Assembly: GCA_964440295.1 (NCBI GenBank)
Contig: CAYTRT010000004.1
Span: 1-60,628, forward strand
Direction: 5' to 3'
Source: CALIKS01 sp964440295
Lineage (GTDB): Archaea > Thermoproteota > Nitrososphaeria_A > Caldarchaeales > Calditenuaceae
DNA length: 60,628 nucleotides
Shown here: piece by piece, positions 51,276-59,556 of the stretch
How the letters are laid out: the number at the start of each line of letters is the position of its first letter
Numbering within the stretch: the stretch's first letter is position 1
Position numbers and translations under genes: made by a program
The notes under the pieces: generated by a model
Told to the model about the DNA's origin: nothing
Databases searched by the model: none
Seen by the model: only the letters and a program-made list of their open reading frames with translations

Positions 51276-51620
51276 CTATGCCTGCCTCTCCTTCTCTCCG
51301 CCCAGCATTGATTGAATCTCTCGTTGAAGACCCTCTATCTGGGACCTCGTCCTTGACTCCTGCTTCTCAATCACCTTGAGCCTAGTATCGTCTAGGTCGC
51401 GTTTCTCGGTCAACTCGCTCAGCACCTTCTCCTTAGTGGTCTGCACGAGCACCGGGCCCACAGCTTTATACACAATGATGTTCTCATCAGACTTGCTCAG
51501 CTCTTCGATCGCGAGTTTTATCTCTTCTAGCTCTGCCTGTATCTTCTGCTTCTCGGCCAGCAGGACGCTTAGCGTCTGCTGAAGCTGCTGGAGCCTGGCT
51601 AGCTGTTGCTGCACGCTCAT
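51276..51620 (-). CDS. pfdB: Prefoldin beta subunit
   Basis: A 114-residue coiled-coil chaperone subunit. Residues 1-45 and 70-110 form the antiparallel helices around the beta hairpin VYKAVGPVLVQ near 51-61. The archaeal prefoldin hexamer passes unfolded proteins to the thermosome. ATG 51620 lies 8 nt after the Pcc1 stop, and there is an alternative start 24 nt upstream within it. The Pcc1-prefoldin pair is a conserved part of the archaeal exosome superoperon. Confidence 0.93.
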   Translation of the reverse strand: MSVQQQLARLQQLQQTLSVLLAEKQKIQAELEEIKLAIEELSKSDENIIVYKAVGPVLVQTTKEKVLSELTEKRDLDDTRLKVIEKQESRTRSQIEGLQREIQSMLGGEKERQA

Positions 51621-51627
51621 GGGAAGC

Positions 51628-51882
51628 TCATTTGCGCCCAACACCCACCACCTCTCCTATGCACCTCATAACCGCTATGCACCACCTAATAAAAGAGTTA
51701 ACTGCAGCCCTCAGCGCAGTGGTGTCTCTTGCCTCGATCCATATCATTAACCTATCGCCGGCCAGTATTACCTGCGCGGACGACCTGCCGCCCGGCAGCA
51801 GCCCCTCCTCCGGCTTCAAGGCCAAGTAGTATATCTCTGCTGCGTCTGAAGAAATCTCTATCCTCGCAGTGGACTCATGCAT
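51628..51882 (-). CDS. pcc1: KEOPS complex subunit Pcc1
   Basis: An 84-residue protein, the dimerisation subunit of KEOPS, which makes N6-threonylcarbamoyl-adenosine in tRNA. Recognised by the EIYYLALKPEEG segment, ILAGDRLMIWIEARDTTALRA, then AVNSFIRWCI, as in archaeal Pcc1. ATG 51882 is preferred to GTG 51891, which overlaps the eL43 stop. The other KEOPS subunits are not in the window. Confidence 0.88.
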   Translation of the reverse strand: MHESTARIEISSDAAEIYYLALKPEEGLLPGGRSSAQVILAGDRLMIWIEARDTTALRAAVNSFIRWCIAVMRCIGEVVGVGRK

Positions 51883-51890
51883 TTTAGACA

Positions 51891-52115
51891 CTACTTGACA
51901 GTGGTGACGGGCGCCCAGGCGCCTCCCGCAAACTTATATCCACACTTCCTGCATTCCCATATGCCGACTGCTATTCTCCTGACCGTCTTTGAGCCGCACC
52001 TCTCGCATGGATAAAGCGCTCTCTGGGAGAGCTCTATCTCTTGGACCTTCTTTCTGAGCCGGGCGCCGTACCTCGCGCCGAACCTCTTGACCATGCTTCC
52101 CTTTCCAGCCCTCAT
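51891..52115 (-). CDS. rpl37Ae: 50S ribosomal protein eL43 (L37Ae)
   Basis: A 74-residue zinc-ribbon large-subunit protein. It has RFGARYGARLRKKVQEIE, then CERCGSKTVRRIAVGIWEC and CRKCGYKFAGGAWAP, the four-Cys ribbon of the family. Starts at ATG 52115 or ATG 52094 are both possible. It follows rrp42 by 49 nt, the standard archaeal order. Confidence 0.94.
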   Translation of the reverse strand: MRAGKGSMVKRFGARYGARLRKKVQEIELSQRALYPCERCGSKTVRRIAVGIWECRKCGYKFAGGAWAPVTTVK

Positions 52116-52164
52116 GCCAAGAGAGTACCTCCCATGGCGGGTTAATATATTGTTTCTTAAGCGG

Positions 52165-53001
52165 CTAGGAGGCTTCGGGGGTCCAGCCAGTGCTCTCGAT
52201 GAGCTTCTTCCTATGCCTGATCGATACTTCTCTCGATATGTTGACTGCTTCTTCGACTATGTTGAATGGCAGTCTTCCCGGCGTGTTCTTCTGAATCGCG
52301 GCGATCTCGTCCTCTGTGCTCCAGCCGATTATTATTGAGGTGTCTAGAGCGCTCTCCTCGATGGCGGTTGGGTCGACGATTATCTTGTCCATGAAGAGTC
52401 CGAGGGTTACGGAGACTGGAAGCCTCCTGACCGGAATCTTCAAGTACTCTCCCTCGACGAGCCTCAGAGATCCGTTTACGACCTCGTACTTCTTTATCTT
52501 CGCCGTTGCCAGCGCGGCCACGGCGGCCAGGACTGCTGGGTCAAAATAGTTTCCATCGTAGTCAAGCACGTATATGTCGATGTAGATCACCGCTACTTTT
52601 TGCCCAGGAATGTATACAAGCTTCTCCAACTCGATTGCCCTCGACTCTCTTATGCATCTGTCAACCACTCTGGCGAGCTCTATTGCCCGCTCGTCGGGCG
52701 GGCCTGGCTCAAATGTCCTAGAGGCGAGTGGCAACAGCTCGGCATTAACAGTCAGGTTTGCCTGGTTTGGTGTGTCTGGGTAGGGAGAGCCTACATCTGT
52801 CTTTATGCCTGCTATTATTTTTGTGCCGCCCATCGATACTTGTGCAGACCCTTCCGCCTTGTCTATTAGATTTGTCTGAAGGCTTACTGGTCGACTCTCG
52901 AAGGGCGACCTGCCGTCAAGCCTCTTTTCATGAAGAATGAGTTCATACAGTTTATCGTGAAGTATCTTCGTCGGATATGGTTTACCACCTATTCTATACA
53001 A
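52165..53001 (-). CDS. rrp42: Exosome complex subunit Rrp42
   Basis: A 278-residue RNase PH-fold subunit. It forms the hexameric ring with Rrp41 but lacks the catalytic residues. Visible motifs are KRLDGRSPFESRPVSLQTNL near 33-52, VSMGGTKIIAGIKTDVGSP, and a central YIDIYVLDYDGNYFDPAVLA segment. The C-terminus shows the ENVNISRE-like helices. It starts 3 nt after the rrp41 stop, so the two are coupled. Confidence 0.95.
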   Translation of the reverse strand: MYRIGGKPYPTKILHDKLYELILHEKRLDGRSPFESRPVSLQTNLIDKAEGSAQVSMGGTKIIAGIKTDVGSPYPDTPNQANLTVNAELLPLASRTFEPGPPDERAIELARVVDRCIRESRAIELEKLVYIPGQKVAVIYIDIYVLDYDGNYFDPAVLAAVAALATAKIKKYEVVNGSLRLVEGEYLKIPVRRLPVSVTLGLFMDKIIVDPTAIEESALDTSIIIGWSTEDEIAAIQKNTPGRLPFNIVEEAVNISREVSIRHRKKLIESTGWTPEAS

Positions 53002-53004
53002 TGC

Positions 53005-53739
53005 CTACTCCACCTCCTCCTCTTCGAAGCCCGCAAACTTGTTCTTCAGCGCCTTTCTCTGCATCTCGTAAAGCGTCTCGATCCCCTTCCTCGCTAGGCT
53101 GAGAGCCTCCTTAAACTCGGCGACGGTCAGTCTACCGTTGAGCTGTAGTAGGACTATGGTGTTGAGCCTGGGGGCCATAGCTATGGGCATATCGGCCTCG
53201 CCGTATTTATCCTCGTCCTCACTGGGGTCCAAGACGAGCCTTCCCATCACTTTCCCTACGGCTATGCCCGCGCAGAGATCCATCATCGGTATCCCGGCAT
53301 CGGCAAGCGCGAGAGAGGCGGCAGTTATGCCGGCCGTCCTAGTACCCGCGTCAGCCTGTATTATCTCGATGAAGACATCTATCGCCGAGCGTGGGAACTC
53401 CTCGAGGAAGATCAGGGTCTCGAGCCCCTCCTTGATCACCTTCGTGAGCTCTATCTCCCTCCTAGTCATTCCGGCTGGCTTTCGGTCAGAAACGCTAAAG
53501 GTCGCCATGTGGTACCTACAGTTGAGAATTGCCCTGTGCGGCTGGGCGAGGTGCCTAGGATGAGCCTCCTTCGGCCCGTAGACCGCGGCGAAGACTTTTG
53601 TCTTTCCGAGCTCGACGTATGCTGAGCCGTCACACTTGTCTAGGACACCAACCTCCATCCTAACTCTCCGCATCTCGTCTAGGCCTCTCCCGTCGAGTCT
53701 CTTTCCCTCGGGCGTGAATAGGTTTACTGCCTCACTCAT
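53005..53739 (-). CDS. rrp41: Exosome complex catalytic subunit Rrp41
   Basis: A 244-residue RNase PH-fold subunit with phosphorolytic 3'-5' exonuclease activity in the exosome ring. It shows EGKRLDGRGLDEMRRVRME near 10-28 and SAYVELGKTKVFAAVYGPKE near 38-57. The catalytic region is VFIEIIQADAGTRTAGITAA near 126-145, followed by the DLCAGIAVG segment with its Asp. It overlaps rrp4 by 8 nt. Confidence 0.96.
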   Translation of the reverse strand: MSEAVNLFTPEGKRLDGRGLDEMRRVRMEVGVLDKCDGSAYVELGKTKVFAAVYGPKEAHPRHLAQPHRAILNCRYHMATFSVSDRKPAGMTRREIELTKVIKEGLETLIFLEEFPRSAIDVFIEIIQADAGTRTAGITAASLALADAGIPMMDLCAGIAVGKVMGRLVLDPSEDEDKYGEADMPIAMAPRLNTIVLLQLNGRLTVAEFKEALSLARKGIETLYEMQRKALKNKFAGFEEEEVE

Positions 53740-54409
53740 TCTCCTCTGCCTCCGATAATAGTATCTTCCTAATATGCGCGGATACGCGGTCGATCAATCC
53801 CTTGATGTGGGACTCCTCCTCGATTAGCTTTATCGCTGAGGCTGCAGCAAACTCGTGCTTAGAGTCTTGCCCGACAATCGCGATTAGCCCGTTCCTCCCG
53901 ACGTAAAACTGGCAGTCTGTCTCCCTCTTCAGGAGGTTGAGCATGCTGCCCTTCTTTCCGATGAGTCTGGGAATCTTGACGGGGCTAATCGTCACCAGTA
54001 GTCCCTTCTCTATCTTCTTCAGTGATTCTCCACCATCTAGGAATACGCCTCTTATGCCGCAGTATTTTACTGTCGTGTATATGACGTCTCCTATCTGCAG
54101 GCTCAGCGATGTTCTCCTCCGCTTTGATCGGCTCTTCATCAGTCCTATGACGTGCCAGCCAAGGTCCACTTCGTAAATGTTAGGCTTAATATCTATTATT
54201 ATGCCGATTATTGAGTCATCCTCTTGCGGCCGATACGGGCCCTTCGCCGGAATTACGTTAATCTTAGCGTTCCTAAAATTAACCACTCCAGTCACTGCAG
54301 AGTATACCTTACCGCCATAGACATATGTGTGGCTCCCCGCCTTTCTGGCCTCGTCGGAGAGGACCTGGCCCGGCGTCACAACTTCCCACTCGCTTACGTA
54401 GTCAGACAT
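53732..54409 (-). CDS. rrp4: Exosome complex RNA-binding subunit Rrp4
   Basis: A 225-residue cap subunit of the exosome. It has an N-terminal domain with VVTPGQVLSDEARKAGSHTY near 9-28, a central S1 domain (IGIIIDIKPNIYEVDLGWHV, then QIGDVIYTTVKYCGI) and a KH-like domain with IPRLIGKKGSMLNLLKRET near 147-165. It feeds RNA to the Rrp41/Rrp42 ring. It follows the SBDS gene by 7 nt. Confidence 0.96.
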   Translation of the reverse strand: MSDYVSEWEVVTPGQVLSDEARKAGSHTYVYGGKVYSAVTGVVNFRNAKINVIPAKGPYRPQEDDSIIGIIIDIKPNIYEVDLGWHVIGLMKSRSKRRRTSLSLQIGDVIYTTVKYCGIRGVFLDGGESLKKIEKGLLVTISPVKIPRLIGKKGSMLNLLKRETDCQFYVGRNGLIAIVGQDSKHEFAAASAIKLIEEESHIKGLIDRVSAHIRKILLSEAEENE

Positions 54410-54416
54410 GTTGCTT

Positions 54417-55106
54417 TCACCTCTTCGGCCTTACCTCAGCCTTCCCAGCACTAATCTTTGCCATTCTCTCAACGATCTCCACCTGCATTCCAGAGGGAGC
54501 CTCCAGCTCGCAGGCCCAGCTGCCATCACCCTTCCACTCCTCCCGCAAGACCCTTCCGACGCTCTTGAGGTACGAGCTTGCCTTTGGCTGAACGTCTCCG
54601 GGCACCCTGACCTCGAAGATCATCGTCCCGATCTTCAAGGGCAAGATGAGCTTAAGCTTCTCTACTATCTTCGTGACTTGCTGCTTAGCGTCGATGAACG
54701 GGTCGATTGATACGCCCGCCTCATCGAGTGCGAGTATGATTCTCTGCGGCGGGATGGGGAGATTAGTCCTCGGGTCTACGGCGTTCTTACTGATAAAATC
54801 AACTATCTGTTTCTTCTTATCCTCGATCAATCTCCTCCTCTGATCGGCAGTTACCTGAAGCTCGCCCTCCTTCACTATCTTTACCGCGATTGCTACTGGG
54901 TCAGTTGTCCCGAAGGCCTTTTTGAGGTCATCCTCCTTTGCCCTGATCCCCTTTTTTGCGTCCTTGTATACCTGTTCATACACCATGATCTTCGACGCTG
55001 AGACGTTCTCGCCGAGCCTCATCCTGAGCGCGAGGTCGGGATCCACCAATACCTCGAACGTCTCCTTCCCCTTCGTAATCCTCGCCACAGTATATGGCCT
55101 ACTCAA
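54417..55106 (-). CDS. sbds: SBDS ribosome maturation protein
   Basis: A 229-residue ortholog of the Shwachman-Bodian-Diamond protein, a factor for large-subunit maturation (release of anti-association factor with EF-2-like GTPases). The three-domain layout is present: N-terminal FYSH domain (FEVLVDPDLALRMRLGEN, VYKDAKKGIRA), the helical middle (RRRLIEDKKKQIVDFISKNA) and the ferredoxin-like end (PLKIGTMIFEVRVPGD). Order psmA-sbds-rrp4 is the standard archaeal arrangement. Confidence 0.96.
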   Translation of the reverse strand: MSRPYTVARITKGKETFEVLVDPDLALRMRLGENVSASKIMVYEQVYKDAKKGIRAKEDDLKKAFGTTDPVAIAVKIVKEGELQVTADQRRRLIEDKKKQIVDFISKNAVDPRTNLPIPPQRIILALDEAGVSIDPFIDAKQQVTKIVEKLKLILPLKIGTMIFEVRVPGDVQPKASSYLKSVGRVLREEWKGDGSWACELEAPSGMQVEIVERMAKISAGKAEVRPKR

Positions 55107-55162
55107 CTTCTATAATCCTCTAAGCCAGAATTACATCTCTCTTATTTATAAGTTAGATTCTG

Positions 55163-55882
55163 CTATTTACGCTCCTCCAATACTTTTTTTACTATTTTTT
55201 CGACCTCGCTCTGAGGCTCAATCGTGTATCTCCGCATGTCAGCCGGAATGAAGACTAGCTTCGCTGTCCAGTTCTCGTCTATCTTGTCGACCGAGTAGAC
55301 GAGCGATTTTATCGCGAGTTTCTTCGCCTCTTCTAGGCTCAGGCTGGAGGAGTAGTTCGACTCGAAGAACTCCTTAACCTTATCCGACCCCCTGCCGATG
55401 CCCCACGCTAAGTACTCTACGACGACACCGCTAGGCTCCGTGTAGAAAAGCTTTGGCCCGTCGCTGCTGACTCCGCCGATCAGCAAGGCAACTCCAAAAG
55501 GCCTTACGCCGGCGTGCTGAGTGTAGAGTTGCATGGTGTCACCGATCCTCTTAGCGATAGTCTCGACTGAGGGAGGCTCGTCGTAGGAGAGCCTGAATAT
55601 CTGAGCATACACTCTAGCGCTATCTACTAAGACTCTCGCGTCCGATATTAGTCCAGACGCCGCAGCGCCTATATGCTCATCGATCTGGAAGAGTTTCTGA
55701 GAATATACTGGATTCTGCAACTTGCTTTGTGTCTTCTCCTCGACCGCTAATACGACGCCCTCATCCACCCTTATTCCTACTGACGTTGACCCAGACTTGA
55801 CGGTCTCTAACGCATACTCGACTTGGTAGAGTCGTCCCTGCGGTGAAAAAACAGTAATTGCACGGTCATACGCGCCCGCCAT
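55163..55882 (-). CDS. psmA: 20S proteasome alpha subunit
   Basis: A 239-residue outer-ring subunit of the proteasome. The alpha signature is YDRAITVFSPQGRLYQVEYA, followed by a YALETVKSGSTSVGIRVDEG stretch in consecutive motifs. LISDARVLVDSARVYAQ near 78 and GVALLIGGVS near 129 follow. The gate-forming N-terminus and the tail KVLEERK are intact. ATG 55882 (MAGAYDR) is preferred to a start 18 nt upstream. It begins the minus-strand exosome superoperon. Confidence 0.96.
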   Translation of the reverse strand: MAGAYDRAITVFSPQGRLYQVEYALETVKSGSTSVGIRVDEGVVLAVEEKTQSKLQNPVYSQKLFQIDEHIGAAASGLISDARVLVDSARVYAQIFRLSYDEPPSVETIAKRIGDTMQLYTQHAGVRPFGVALLIGGVSSDGPKLFYTEPSGVVVEYLAWGIGRGSDKVKEFFESNYSSSLSLEEAKKLAIKSLVYSVDKIDENWTAKLVFIPADMRRYTIEPQSEVEKIVKKVLEERK

Positions 55883-55929
55883 TCCTAGGGCAGCCAACAC
55901 TATACACCTAGTTATTTTACTATTGGACC

Positions 55930-55942
55930 TAATTTAAATATC
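55930..55942 (-). promoter_or_regulatory. TATA-like element of the proteasome/exosome superoperon
   Basis: The minus strand reads atatttaaatt about 50 nt before psmA ATG. It is the best TATA candidate for the long operon that runs to 47.8 kb. Confidence 0.4.
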
Positions 55943-56016
55943 CTCCTCCATGAAATATTTTTTACTTTAAGTCTCGGTGAGGGTTTTTGTCTCTTTTGAT
56001 GATTATCGAGGAGGGA

Positions 56017-56030
56017 GAGAATTTATATAC
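56017..56030 (+). promoter_or_regulatory. TATA box of moaA
   Basis: The element gaatttatatacgg is 24-37 nt before the TTG start of moaA, implying a leaderless transcript and supporting that start. Confidence 0.55.
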
Positions 56031-56053
56031 GGCTCAATCAAACTAACACCGAC

Positions 56054-57055
56054 TTGACTTCTGAAAGAGGCGAGATCGTCGATTCTTATGGCAGAGTTGC
56101 GAGGAAGCTGCGCCTCTCAGTCACTGATCGATGCAATTTCAGATGCAGTTTCTGCATGCCTCCATCACCCGTATGGGTACCTAGGGAGGAACTACTCACG
56201 TTCGACGAGATGGCTAGGATAGTGAGGATCATGGCCTCGATGAGTGTTGAGAAGGTGAAGATTACTGGGGGCGAGCCGCTTCTCCGTCGAGACATAGACA
56301 AGCTGGTCGAGCTTCTAGCGCGTGTCTCCGGAGTAGGCTCGCTTACCATGACGACGAATGGATACTACCTGGAAGAGTTTGCTTGGAGGCTGAGAAAGGC
56401 CGGCCTGAACGGCGTCACGATCAGCATCCACAGCCTAAAGGAGGATAGGTATGAAAAGATAGTGGGCAGGGCCGGCGTCTTCGAGAAGGTGCTGAGGGGA
56501 ATAGAGGAGGCTAAGAAGGCCGAGTTCAACCCTCTGAAGATAAACGTCGTCATAACGAGGGGATGCAACGACGACGAAATCTTAGACTTCGTAGAGCTCT
56601 CCAGAAGATCAGGAATAATCGTTAGGTTTATCGAGTATATGCCATTCGACGGAAATAACCCGTGGGAGAGGAGCCGCGTAGTCACGGGCGAAGAGATCCT
56701 CGCCAAGATCAAGACAAAGTACGAGTTGGTAAAAAGAGAGAGAAGCGCGGGCGACACGGCGCTGAACTTCGTCTTCGCCGACAAAGCGCCGGGCGGAGTC
56801 GGCATAATAACCTCTATGAGCTCTCCCTTCTGCAGGGACTGCGACAGGATACGCATAACTGCGGACGGAAAATTGATACCCTGCCTATTCAGCAATGATT
56901 CTTATGACTTAAAGTCCCTCATCAGGTCCGGCGCCACGGACGAGGAGATCGCAGAATTCATCAAGTCCTCGTTCAGGAAAAAGTTTAGAGGAGTCGAGAC
57001 GCTGCTGAACAAAGATATAGAAAACGTCAGGCCGATGTATACCGTCGGCGGCTGA
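56054..57055 (+). CDS. moaA: GTP 3',8-cyclase MoaA (radical SAM)
   Basis: The first enzyme of molybdenum-cofactor synthesis. It converts GTP to 3',8-cyclo-GTP with two iron-sulfur clusters. The radical SAM cluster motif is CNFRCSFC near 27-34, followed by VKITGGEPLLRRD near 69-81. The C-terminal cluster uses FCRDCDRIRITADGKLIPC near 261-279. The protein ends in TVGG; the GG tail is conserved. It starts at TTG 56054. A molybdenum or tungsten cofactor is therefore made, and no other moa genes are here. Confidence 0.95.
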   Translation: MTSERGEIVDSYGRVARKLRLSVTDRCNFRCSFCMPPSPVWVPREELLTFDEMARIVRIMASMSVEKVKITGGEPLLRRDIDKLVELLARVSGVGSLTMTTNGYYLEEFAWRLRKAGLNGVTISIHSLKEDRYEKIVGRAGVFEKVLRGIEEAKKAEFNPLKINVVITRGCNDDEILDFVELSRRSGIIVRFIEYMPFDGNNPWERSRVVTGEEILAKIKTKYELVKRERSAGDTALNFVFADKAPGGVGIITSMSSPFCRDCDRIRITADGKLIPCLFSNDSYDLKSLIRSGATDEEIAEFIKSSFRKKFRGVETLLNKDIENVRPMYTVGG

Positions 57056-57059
57056 GAAA

Positions 57060-57503
57060 TCATCTCTCCGACGGCCCATCCTTCACCGTCTTCTTTAACT
57101 CCGCGTTTGCTAGGGCGTCTGCCTCTAGGTTTCTCTCTCTCGGGATGTGGATGATCCTCACTGCCTCAAAGCTCGCCATCAGGGACGTAGCCTCCTGGTA
57201 GAGAGCCCTCAGCCCTGGGTCCCTGACCCTGTACTCGCCGTTAAGCTGCCTCGTCAAGAGCTGACTGTCAGAGTAGACCGTGAGCCTTCTACATCCAACG
57301 CTCTTCGCGCGGCTCAATGCCCTTATCAGCGCGGTGTACTCAGCCTTATTATTAGTCGACGTGCCGATGCGGGACGACTCAACGTACTTCTCGCCCGAGC
57401 AAGTTATCAGTACGTAGGCGTAGGCAGAGGGCCCGGGGTTTCCTCGAGATGCGCCGTCAATGTAGACCACGCAGGAGCCTGCCTCTATCTTCTGATCGTC
57501 CAC
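57060..57503 (-). CDS. rnhA: Ribonuclease HI
   Basis: A 147-residue nuclease for RNA in RNA-DNA hybrids. The acidic active site is visible as YIDGASRGNPGPSA (Asp), NNKAEYTALIRAL (Glu), VYSDSQLL (Asp) and NLEADALAN (Asp). The basic protrusion of the E. coli enzyme is missing, as in archaeal short RNase HI. The 3' end is 4 nt from the moaA stop on the other strand. It may share a transcript with the rhomboid gene 194 nt upstream. Confidence 0.93.
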   Translation of the reverse strand: MDDQKIEAGSCVVYIDGASRGNPGPSAYAYVLITCSGEKYVESSRIGTSTNNKAEYTALIRALSRAKSVGCRRLTVYSDSQLLTRQLNGEYRVRDPGLRALYQEATSLMASFEAVRIIHIPRERNLEADALANAELKKTVKDGPSER

Positions 57504-57554
57504 GCCAGTAGTCGTTAACGCTAAAATATGAGCCTATACAGGTGGAGTATTGCA

Positions 57555-57716
57555 ATGGTAGAGATCAGGGACGTGCTGTCAGCGATAGCTATCTTTGCCT
57601 TCTTCCTCCTAATGTCGATGCTCATAGTCGTCTTGGCTGACTTTATGCGAGAGGCCGGCAGACAACTACTAATCGCGCCGATACTCTCCTTCCTCCTCTA
57701 CCATTCATACAAGTAA
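57555..57716 (+). CDS. Small single-helix membrane protein, uncertain
   Basis: An ORF of 53 codons on the plus strand in the gap between rnhA and the rhomboid gene. It starts MVEIRDVLS and has one strong membrane helix (AIAIFAFFLLMSMLIVVLAD near 10-29) and a second weaker hydrophobic stretch. A ggtgg site lies 8 nt before ATG 57555, and a TATA-like ctaaaatatg lies about 32 nt before it. Its end overlaps the rhomboid stop by 19 nt. No family recognised. It could be a spurious ORF. Confidence 0.4.
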   Translation: MVEIRDVLSAIAIFAFFLLMSMLIVVLADFMREAGRQLLIAPILSFLLYHSYK

Positions 57717-58342
57717 TAGTACCTCTGAAATCTCGACTTATAGTACCTGGCTATGACGTAGCCCGCGGCGAAGCCGCCGATATGAGCAGTGTAGGCGATC
57801 GAGCTGAAGGGGAGCAGAAATGCGAGGACCGTCTGTATCAGGGCTATTATTCCGATCGCGACGTATGCAGGCGCGATGATTGGAATGAAGTAGAAAAACA
57901 TCGCTAGCGGCCTGTGGGGGAAGAGGACCGCGAAGGAGGCCATCAATCCGAATATTGCTCCCGAGGCGCCGACGGCGGGAATAAGCCTGCCGTAGGGCGT
58001 TGCTGATAGGTAGTATCCGTAGTAGGCGTATGCGAGGCCGCCGACTACTCCGCTTATGAAGTATAGGAGGAGGTAGCGGGTCTTGCCAAATACCAGCTCG
58101 ACGTCTCTGCCAAAGATGAAGAGGGCCCACATGTTGAAGAAGAGGTGTAGGAAGTCGGCGTGGACAAACATCGAAGTTATGAGGGAGAGGACGTCTCCAT
58201 CCTCTATCAAGTACTTCGGAACAACGCCGAGGACGGAGATTATCCTCTCTCTTCCCAACAGATACGTAAGGAGGAAGACCAAGATATTGATAATTATTAA
58301 GACATAGGTGACGTTTGGTCTATGCTCCCTAACTACATACAT
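57698..58342 (-). CDS. Rhomboid-family intramembrane serine protease
   Basis: A 214-residue protein with six membrane segments. The catalytic Ser lies in VGASGAIFGLMASF near 128-141, and the His in YTAHIGGFAAGYVIARY near 184-200, the Ser-His dyad of rhomboids. The first periplasmic loop region has SLITSMFVHADFLHLFFNMW near 53-72, with the conserved His and Asn. It cleaves membrane proteins inside the bilayer. Substrates are not known. The window also has two other membrane proteases (htpX and the M50 fusion). Confidence 0.93.
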   Translation of the reverse strand: MYVVREHRPNVTYVLIIINILVFLLTYLLGRERIISVLGVVPKYLIEDGDVLSLITSMFVHADFLHLFFNMWALFIFGRDVELVFGKTRYLLLYFISGVVGGLAYAYYGYYLSATPYGRLIPAVGASGAIFGLMASFAVLFPHRPLAMFFYFIPIIAPAYVAIGIIALIQTVLAFLLPFSSIAYTAHIGGFAAGYVIARYYKSRFQRYYYLYEW

Positions 58343-58452
58343 TGCTTTGTATCAACAATCCTAAGCTACTTGAATTTAAGCATAAGCCAATGAGTCAGCA
58401 AAAACAAAGCAGGCAGAAACTATACTAAAAAATTCCTACTTATGATATGTGA

Positions 58453-59070
58453 TTATTTCTGGGGTTTTTTGTAGCAGAGCCACCAGTCGAAGCACTCGAA
58501 CTCTCCGGCCTTTGCCTTCTCGAGACGCTCCCTCGCCGTCTTTACGTCCCTCGGGGGAGGAATTATGACCTTGTCGCCGATCAGCTCGTTGTTGGGCCAG
58601 TTCGCAGGCATAGCAACTCCGTACTTGTCGGAGACCTGCAACGCCTCGACGATCCTGACAATCTCGTCAACGTTCCTGCCCAGTTCTTGGGGATAGTATA
58701 GAATCACCCTCACCTTCGACCCCGGGTCAACCACGAAGACCGCCCTCACCGTGTTTGTGCCCTTTCCAGGATGTATCAATCCCAGCCTATTTGCGACATC
58801 GCCGGTGTCCGCAATTATCGGGAACTCGATCTCGACGCCCAGCCTCTCCCTAATCCACTCCTCCCACTTGATGTGGGAGAAGACCTGATCGACGCTGAGG
58901 CCGATAAGCTCACAGCTCATCGCCCTAAACTTATCATACCTCTTCTGAAACGCAACAAACTCAGTCGTGCAGACCGGCGTGAAATCAGCCGGATGACTGA
59001 AGAGCACAAACCACTTACCAGCAAAGGCCTTCGGGAGCTCCAAGACGCCATGCGTGGTCTGAACCCTCAT
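58453..59070 (-). CDS. Archaeal 1-Cys/2-Cys peroxiredoxin (Prx6 type), 5' end frameshifted
   Basis: Thioredoxin-fold peroxidase for H2O2 and alkyl peroxides. The peroxidatic Cys lies in SHPADFTPVCTTEF near 25-38 of this frame. The C-terminus has the two Cys of archaeal thioredoxin peroxidases in EFECFDWWLCYKK. Family members begin about 16 residues earlier. Those residues are present upstream, from TTG 59116 (MSGVGIPLLG), but in another frame; dropping one base near 59083-59089 gives IPLLGDNFPEMRVQTTHGV. A TATA box at 59146-59155 fits the longer start. The gene is either frameshifted, starts internally at ATG 59070, or has a sequencing error. Confidence 0.85.
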   Translation of the reverse strand: MRVQTTHGVLELPKAFAGKWFVLFSHPADFTPVCTTEFVAFQKRYDKFRAMSCELIGLSVDQVFSHIKWEEWIRERLGVEIEFPIIADTGDVANRLGLIHPGKGTNTVRAVFVVDPGSKVRVILYYPQELGRNVDEIVRIVEALQVSDKYGVAMPANWPNNELIGDKVIIPPPRDVKTARERLEKAKAGEFECFDWWLCYKKPQK

Positions 59071-59116
59071 TTCAGGAAAATTGTCTCCCTAGAAGAGGAA
59101 TACCAACTCCCGACAA

Positions 59117-59556
59117 AACCCATCGACACCGAATCATCGGAGAGGATATATAAACATTATCTAACTACAACAACACGTATAACAACAAAAACAAACACAG
59201 CAGAAAACCATGCCAAAAATTTTAAGCCAAAATCCAGATCAAAGACGAAAATCGATCTAGCCTATACTCCCGCTCAATAGGCTTTAAAATATTCACTCAT
59301 ATAACGCCGTTCGACTGCGTATCGGTACTAAGCCTCGTAGAGAGTGTTAATAGATCCTTCAGTAGATTCTTATAAAACGTTCTCCGTAGAGGGGAGGTTT
59401 AGGAAAGCTGTAGCGATAAAGGGGTGTCAACTATCAAGGAATTAACGTTTTTAGACGAGGTTTATAATTCTCATTGACACTCGGTCCAGACATCATTTAC
59501 TGAGTAAAGGTAGATGAAGACATTAATTATAGTACTAATAATGTAGTGGAGTTGAT
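59117..59556. other. Intergenic region with one promoter
   Basis: Apart from the peroxiredoxin TATA box I see no gene, RNA, repeat or hairpin in these 440 nt. The sequence is AT-rich. Confidence 0.5.
59146..59155 (-). promoter_or_regulatory. TATA box of the peroxiredoxin gene
   Basis: The minus strand reads tttatatatcc, about 30-40 nt before TTG 59116 and 75-85 nt before ATG 59070. It supports translation from the upstream start. Confidence 0.5.
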
